The position numbers were made by a program, and so were the translations under genes. From NCBI GenBank assembly GCA_017743585.1, contig JAGHYP010000090.1, forward strand, positions 1 to 9,580: a stretch of 9,580 nucleotides of DNA, in the 5' to 3' direction. The stretch's first letter is position 1. Every line of letters starts with the position of its first letter. Below the pieces are notes generated by a model. The model searched no databases. It saw nothing but the letters and a program-made list of their open reading frames with translations, and was not told the DNA's origin. This document shows positions 5,869 through 9,580 of this stretch, piece by piece. The stretch is from Chloroflexota bacterium. Lineage in GTDB: Bacteria; Chloroflexota; Anaerolineae; Aggregatilineales; UBA2796.

Positions 5869-8800
5869 GTGCCGCGCATCTTCGATAACCTGACGGCGGA
5901 GACGCGCCTGCTGGAAGCGCTGCGCGAGGCGCTGCGGGGCGCGCAACGGGCGGATTTTTGCGTAGGCTACTTCAATTTGCGCGGCTGGGAGCAGCTGGCG
6001 GCGGCGGTAGACGGCTTGGCGGGCGCGCAGCACAACGGCGAGCTGCTCTATTGCCGCTTGCTGATCGGGATGCAAGGGCGGGATGAGGAAGCGGTCAGGC
6101 TGCTGTATCGGGCCGAGCATATCTCAGGGCAAGAGGCGGCCTACGAGATGGACGCCAAGCGCGCGATGGAAGAGCGGGCGCGCATCGCGGCGCACTTCAA
6201 GCGCCAGCTGAGCTTTGGAGTGCCGACGGAAGCGGCGGAAGCCGGCTTGCGGGAGCTGGCCCGCCAGGTGCGGGAGCGGCGCGTGGTGGTGAAGGTATTT
6301 TTGCGGCATCCGCTGCACGCCAAGCTGTACTTGACGTATCACGCATCGGCGCGGACGCCGATTGTGGGCTACGTGGGCAGCAGCAATCTGACGCTCGCGG
6401 GCTTGGGCGGGCAGGGCGAGCTGAACGTGGAAGAGGTGGATCAAGATACCGGGCGGAAATTGGCGGCGTGGTTCGAGGCGCGCTGGGCGGATGCGTGGTG
6501 CGTGGATATCACGGACGATCTGATCGCGGCGATTGAGGAGTCGTGGGCGCAGTGCGAGCCGACGCCCTACGAGGTGTATCTGAAGATCATCTACCACCTC
6601 TCTGAAGAGGCGCGGCTTGGGCAGACGGAATTTCGGCTGCCGCGCCGGTTTGAGGAAGGCGGGGTGCAGCTGCTGGAATATCAATTGGCGGCGGTGAAGG
6701 TGGCGGCGCGCCACTTAGAGCGGCGCGGCGGCGTGCTGCTGGGCGACGTGGTGGGCTTGGGCAAGACCCTGATGGCGGTGGCGCTGGCCTCGATCTTCCA
6801 AGAGCGCGGCGGCGAGACCCTGATCCTCTGCCCGAAGAACTTGGTGGAGATGTGGCGCGGCTATGTGAGGCGCTTCAAGCTGCTTGGCGAGGTGATCTCG
6901 CTGAGCAGGGCGAGGAAGGAGCTGCCGAATCTGACGCGCTACCGCTTGGTGATCGTGGACGAGAGCCACAATTTGCGCAATCCGGACGGCAAGACGTACG
7001 CGGCGGTGCGGGAGTACATCCGGCGCAACGAGAGCCGTTGCATCCTGCTCTCGGCCACGCCATACAACAAGAGCTTTTCGGATCTGGCGGCGCAGCTGGG
7101 CTTATTTTTGGACGATCAGGCGGACTTGGGGGTGCGGCCCGAGCGCTACATCCAGAGCGTGGGCGGCGAGCGGCGCTTCCAGAGCCTGCATCAGGTGCCG
7201 CCGGCGACTTTGGCGGCGTTCCGCGCCAGCCATTTTGCCGAGGATTGGCGCGAATTGATGCGGCTCTACCTCGTGCGGCGGACGCGGCAATTCATCCTAG
7301 AGAACTACGCGCAGGTGGATCAAGAGACGGGCAGGCAATACGTGCGGCGCGCGGATGGCGAGTCGTTTTTCTTCCCGATTCGGCGTCCGCGCACGGTGCG
7401 CTTTGAGGTGGAAGAAGACGAGCAATATCGTCGGCTGTACTCAGCCGAGGTGGTGGAGCTGATCAGCAGCCTGAATTTGCCGCGCTACGGGCTGGGGCAA
7501 TACGTGGATGAGGCTCAGGCGGCGCGGGCGAGCGAAGAGGAGCGGGAATTGCTGGACGACCTCTCGCGGGCGGGCAAGCGGCTGATGGGCTTCTGCCGCA
7601 CGAACCTGTTCAAGCGGCTGGAGAGCAGCGGCTACTCGTTCTTGCAATCTGTGGAGCGGCACATTGTGCGCAATCACGTCTTCCTGTACGCGCTGGAGCG
7701 GGGGTTGCCGCTGCCGGTCGGGACTCTGGACGCCGCCAAGCTGGACGCGGAAATGACGGACGAAGATGAGGCGTCGCTAGGGCCTGCGCAGGACGCTCTA
7801 GGGCGCGTGCAGGAATATCTAGGGCGTGTGCAGGAATATCGAGCGCGCGCGGAAGCGCTCTACGAGCAGTTCAGGGGGGCGGGCGGCAAGCGCTTCAAGT
7901 GGATCGCGCCGCACTTCTTCACGGCGGCGCTGCGCCAGCATCTGGAGGCGGATAGCGCGGCGCTGAGCGAGATCCTGCTGAACGCCCTGCCGTGGCGGCC
8001 CGAGCGCGACCGCAAACTGGAAGCGCTGCACAACTTGCTCCGAGAGCGGCGCGGGCAGAAGGTGCTGATCTTCTCCCAATTCGCGGATACGGTGCGCTAC
8101 TTGGAGCAAGCGCTGAAGCGGCGCGGCGCGCAGCGCGTGGCGGCAGTGACGGGCGCGGAGCGGATGGCGACGGCGCTGGCGAGGCGCTTCAGCCCGATCA
8201 GCAACGGCGCCACGGTGAGCGCCGAAGAAGGGCTGGATATTTTGATCGCGACCGACGTGCTGAGCGAGGGGCAGAACTTGCAAGACGCGGCGATTGTGGT
8301 GAATTACGACCTGCCGTGGGCGATCATCCGCTTGGTGCAGCGCGTCGGGCGCGTGGATCGGATCGGGCAGCGGGCGGAGGTGATTGAGTGCTACTCGTTC
8401 CTGCCGGCCGAGGGCGTGGAGCGGATCATTCAGCTGCGGGAGCGGGTGCGGCGGCGCTTGCGCGAGAACCAAGAGGTGCTTGGCTCAGACGAGCAGTTCT
8501 TCGATAGCGAGGGCGAGCAGATGGCGCGCGCGCTGCGCGAGCTTTATACCGAGAAGGCGGGCATCTTGGATGACGACGGCGATGAAGAGGTGGATCTGAC
8601 CTCGTATGCGTACGAGATATGGCAGGCGGCGCTGCGCGATCATCGCGGCATCGCGGAGCGCGTGGCGCGGCTGCCGGACATGGTCTATAGCACGCGGCAC
8701 TTCAAGGGGTCGGCGGAGGCGCCGCAGGGCGTGATCGTGTACCTGCGCAACGCGGAGGGCTACGATTCGCTGGCGTACTTTGACCGAGAGGGCAAGCTGG

Positions 8801-9270
8801 TGACGCAATCGCCCCTGCGGATTCTGAAATTGGCGGCCTGCGCGCCGGAGACGCCGACGCAAGCGCGGCATCCGAGACATCACGAGCTGGTGGCGCGGGC
8901 GGTGGTCGCCATGAAGGCGCCGGGCGGGAGCGGCGTGGGCGCCTTGGGCCGGCCGCGCGAGGTGCGCAGCCGCCTCTACGAAGCGCTCAAGCGGCGCTTG
9001 CAGGTGGTGGAGAAGACAGAGCCGCTCCTCAAGGCGGAGCTGGAGGCGACCATTGATGACGTCTACCGCTCCCCGCTGACGCGCGCGGCGACGGATGAAT
9101 TGCGCCGCGCGATGCGGAGCTCTTCGCGCGACCGAGATCGAGAGATCGCTGAGATCGCGATGCGCTTGCGGCGCGATGGCCGGCTATGCCTCCCGCAGAA
9201 GCGCGAGGATCGCGAGGCGCAGGCAGACGAGGTGCGCTTGCTGTGTTCGCTCGGCTTGTTCGAGAGCTGA
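5869..9270 (+). CDS. PLD-nuclease / SNF2-type helicase fusion protein
   Basis: An 1133-residue protein starting with GTG. Residues about 1-215 form a phospholipase D-like domain: HAKLYL (H150, K152) followed by GSSNLT (170-175), one HKD-type half-site, so two chains would be needed for a full active site. A SNF2-family ATPase follows: DVVGLGKT (293-300, Walker A, K299), VDESHN (DESH box 364-367) and LSATP (SAT 395-397). Lobe 2 has VLIFSQF (732-738), ATDVLSEGQNL (794-804) and QRVGRVDRIGQ (824-834). About 300 residues between the lobes contain a heptad-repeat stretch (637-664). The C-terminal 250 residues are unassigned and rich in charged helices. SNF2 enzymes use ATP to move along double-stranded DNA, so the fusion is predicted to translocate and cut DNA or remodel bound complexes. 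Paired with the adjacent methylase it suggests restriction. The helicase resembles DISARM DrmD in general type, with a PLD domain fused on. All motifs look intact. Confidence 0.93.
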   Translation: MPRIFDNLTAETRLLEALREALRGAQRADFCVGYFNLRGWEQLAAAVDGLAGAQHNGELLYCRLLIGMQGRDEEAVRLLYRAEHISGQEAAYEMDAKRAMEERARIAAHFKRQLSFGVPTEAAEAGLRELARQVRERRVVVKVFLRHPLHAKLYLTYHASARTPIVGYVGSSNLTLAGLGGQGELNVEEVDQDTGRKLAAWFEARWADAWCVDITDDLIAAIEESWAQCEPTPYEVYLKIIYHLSEEARLGQTEFRLPRRFEEGGVQLLEYQLAAVKVAARHLERRGGVLLGDVVGLGKTLMAVALASIFQERGGETLILCPKNLVEMWRGYVRRFKLLGEVISLSRARKELPNLTRYRLVIVDESHNLRNPDGKTYAAVREYIRRNESRCILLSATPYNKSFSDLAAQLGLFLDDQADLGVRPERYIQSVGGERRFQSLHQVPPATLAAFRASHFAEDWRELMRLYLVRRTRQFILENYAQVDQETGRQYVRRADGESFFFPIRRPRTVRFEVEEDEQYRRLYSAEVVELISSLNLPRYGLGQYVDEAQAARASEEERELLDDLSRAGKRLMGFCRTNLFKRLESSGYSFLQSVERHIVRNHVFLYALERGLPLPVGTLDAAKLDAEMTDEDEASLGPAQDALGRVQEYLGRVQEYRARAEALYEQFRGAGGKRFKWIAPHFFTAALRQHLEADSAALSEILLNALPWRPERDRKLEALHNLLRERRGQKVLIFSQFADTVRYLEQALKRRGAQRVAAVTGAERMATALARRFSPISNGATVSAEEGLDILIATDVLSEGQNLQDAAIVVNYDLPWAIIRLVQRVGRVDRIGQRAEVIECYSFLPAEGVERIIQLRERVRRRLRENQEVLGSDEQFFDSEGEQMARALRELYTEKAGILDDDGDEEVDLTSYAYEIWQAALRDHRGIAERVARLPDMVYSTRHFKGSAEAPQGVIVYLRNAEGYDSLAYFDREGKLVTQSPLRILKLAACAPETPTQARHPRHHELVARAVVAMKAPGGSGVGALGRPREVRSRLYEALKRRLQVVEKTEPLLKAELEATIDDVYRSPLTRAATDELRRAMRSSSRDRDREIAEIAMRLRRDGRLCLPQKREDREAQADEVRLLCSLGLFES
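7777..7860 (+). repeat. Four 21-bp tandem repeats encoding coiled-coil heptads
   Basis: Four in-frame 21-bp units lie at 7777-7797, 7798-7818, 7819-7839 and 7840-7860. They encode LGPAQDA, LGRVQEY, LGRVQEY and RARAEAL. Units 2 and 3 differ by one silent base (CGC/CGT), and units 1-3 all keep CTA, an uncommon leucine codon in this gene. The pattern points to a recent duplication of one heptad, with older degenerate copies on both sides. It sits in the linker between the two ATPase lobes. Confidence 0.85.
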
Positions 9271-9365
9271 GCGCGCTGGAGAGGCTCATCCAGCTTCCAG
9301 CAGGATGTCATTCGCGAGCATTGGCGGCGAGATACGCACTTCACAGCGCGCTGACGCGACTGCGC

Positions 9366-9392
9366 TTGACGCCGTTAAAAACGCGCTATAAT
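9366..9392 (+). promoter_or_regulatory. Sigma70-like promoter of the TIR gene
   Basis: TTGACG (9366-9371) and a consensus TATAAT (9387-9392) are separated by 15 nt, shorter than the usual 16-18. The predicted +1 near 9399 gives a leader of about 31 nt, with AAAGAG (9418-9423) as a modest ribosome binding site before the ATG at 9430. A 10-bp palindrome (CAGCGCGCTG, 9344-9353) lies 12 nt upstream of the -35 box and could be an operator. The rest of the 9271-9429 gap holds nothing I can name. Confidence 0.6.
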
Positions 9393-9429
9393 CGCGGCAA
9401 GGCTCAGCTGCTTGTAGAAAGAGTGCGCC

Positions 9430-9580
9430 ATGACCGAGAGACGCGACACTGAAAAACGCGATATCTTCATCAGCTACTCGCGCGCCAATGACGGCTTCGC
9501 GCGCGACCTGTACTCCAAGCTGCAGGCGCTCGGCTTCACGCTCTGGCGCGACCGCAACGACATGGAAGGCGGCGACGATT
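9430..9580 (+). CDS. TIR-domain protein (N-terminal 50 residues, runs off right edge)
   Basis: The 50 visible residues are the front half of a TIR domain: DIFISYSRAND (11-21, box 1 and first strand), the following helix (FARDLYSKLQALG) and FTLWRDRNDMEGGDD (36-50, second strand and BB loop). This pattern is typical of bacterial TIR proteins in which TIR is joined to NACHT/NB-ARC, WD40, TPR or AAA-type regions. Many cleave NAD+ to stop phage growth, but the catalytic glutamate would lie downstream of the window, so activity cannot be judged. It has its own promoter 159 bp after the PLD-SNF2 gene, so it may be a separate defence gene and not a third subunit. The ATG at 9430 is preferred because the preceding short leader has a plausible ribosome site. 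Confidence 0.88.
   Translation, partial: MTERRDTEKRDIFISYSRANDGFARDLYSKLQALGFTLWRDRNDMEGGDD

Noticed and set aside
2436..9270. A complete BREX or DISARM locus
   Set aside because: No PglZ, BrxC, DrmA or DrmB relative is present in the window; only the methylase and helicase types are shared.
9275..9294. Hairpin GCTGGA / TCCAGC just after the PLD-SNF2 stop, as a terminator
   Set aside because: The stem is only 6 bp, the loop is 8 nt and no U-run follows, so it is too weak to call an intrinsic terminator.

Overview
The window is GC-rich bacterial chromosomal DNA with two parts that face away from each other. I see no rRNA, tRNA, CRISPR array or insertion sequence. The mix of genes suggests a member of Chloroflexota, perhaps Anaerolineae: a secreted or anchored LamG/DUF1080-like protein, a stand-alone DUF971 protein, a compact hpt-cca operon and an N-terminal TIR protein. 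This is a guess from gene style, not a proven placement.

Left part (1-2289, minus strand): a tight four-gene operon read right to left. The order is a membrane-anchored LamG/DUF1080-like protein (2289-1468), a DUF971 zinc-site protein (1448-1119), hypoxanthine phosphoribosyltransferase hpt (1115-558) and the N-terminal part of a CCA-adding/poly(A) polymerase-type nucleotidyltransferase (565 to beyond the left edge). Gaps are 19 and 3 nt, and the last junction is an 8-nt overlap. A strong sigma70-like promoter (TTGAGA-N16-TATAAT) lies so close to the first ATG that the transcript should be leaderless. An 8-bp inverted repeat overlaps its -35 box.

Middle (2290-2435): a 146-bp divergent intergenic region carrying that promoter, the inverted repeat and a weaker candidate promoter for the right-hand genes.

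Right part (2436-9270, plus strand): two very large genes 13 nt apart, almost certainly co-transcribed. The first (1139 aa) is an Eco57I-like N6-adenine DNA methyltransferase with its own C-terminal target-recognition region. The second (1133 aa) joins an N-terminal phospholipase D-type (HKD) nuclease domain to a complete SNF2-type ATPase/translocase. Together they look like a restriction-modification-like or DISARM-like antiviral module: the methylase would mark self DNA, while the ATP-driven translocase with a fused nuclease would act on unmarked DNA. No other restriction or specificity subunit is visible.

Right edge (9271-9580): after a 159-bp gap with its own TTGACG-N15-TATAAT promoter, a gene starts whose first 50 residues are a TIR domain. 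The window ends inside it. TIR proteins of this type are often NAD-consuming immune effectors, which supports reading the right part as a defence island next to housekeeping genes.
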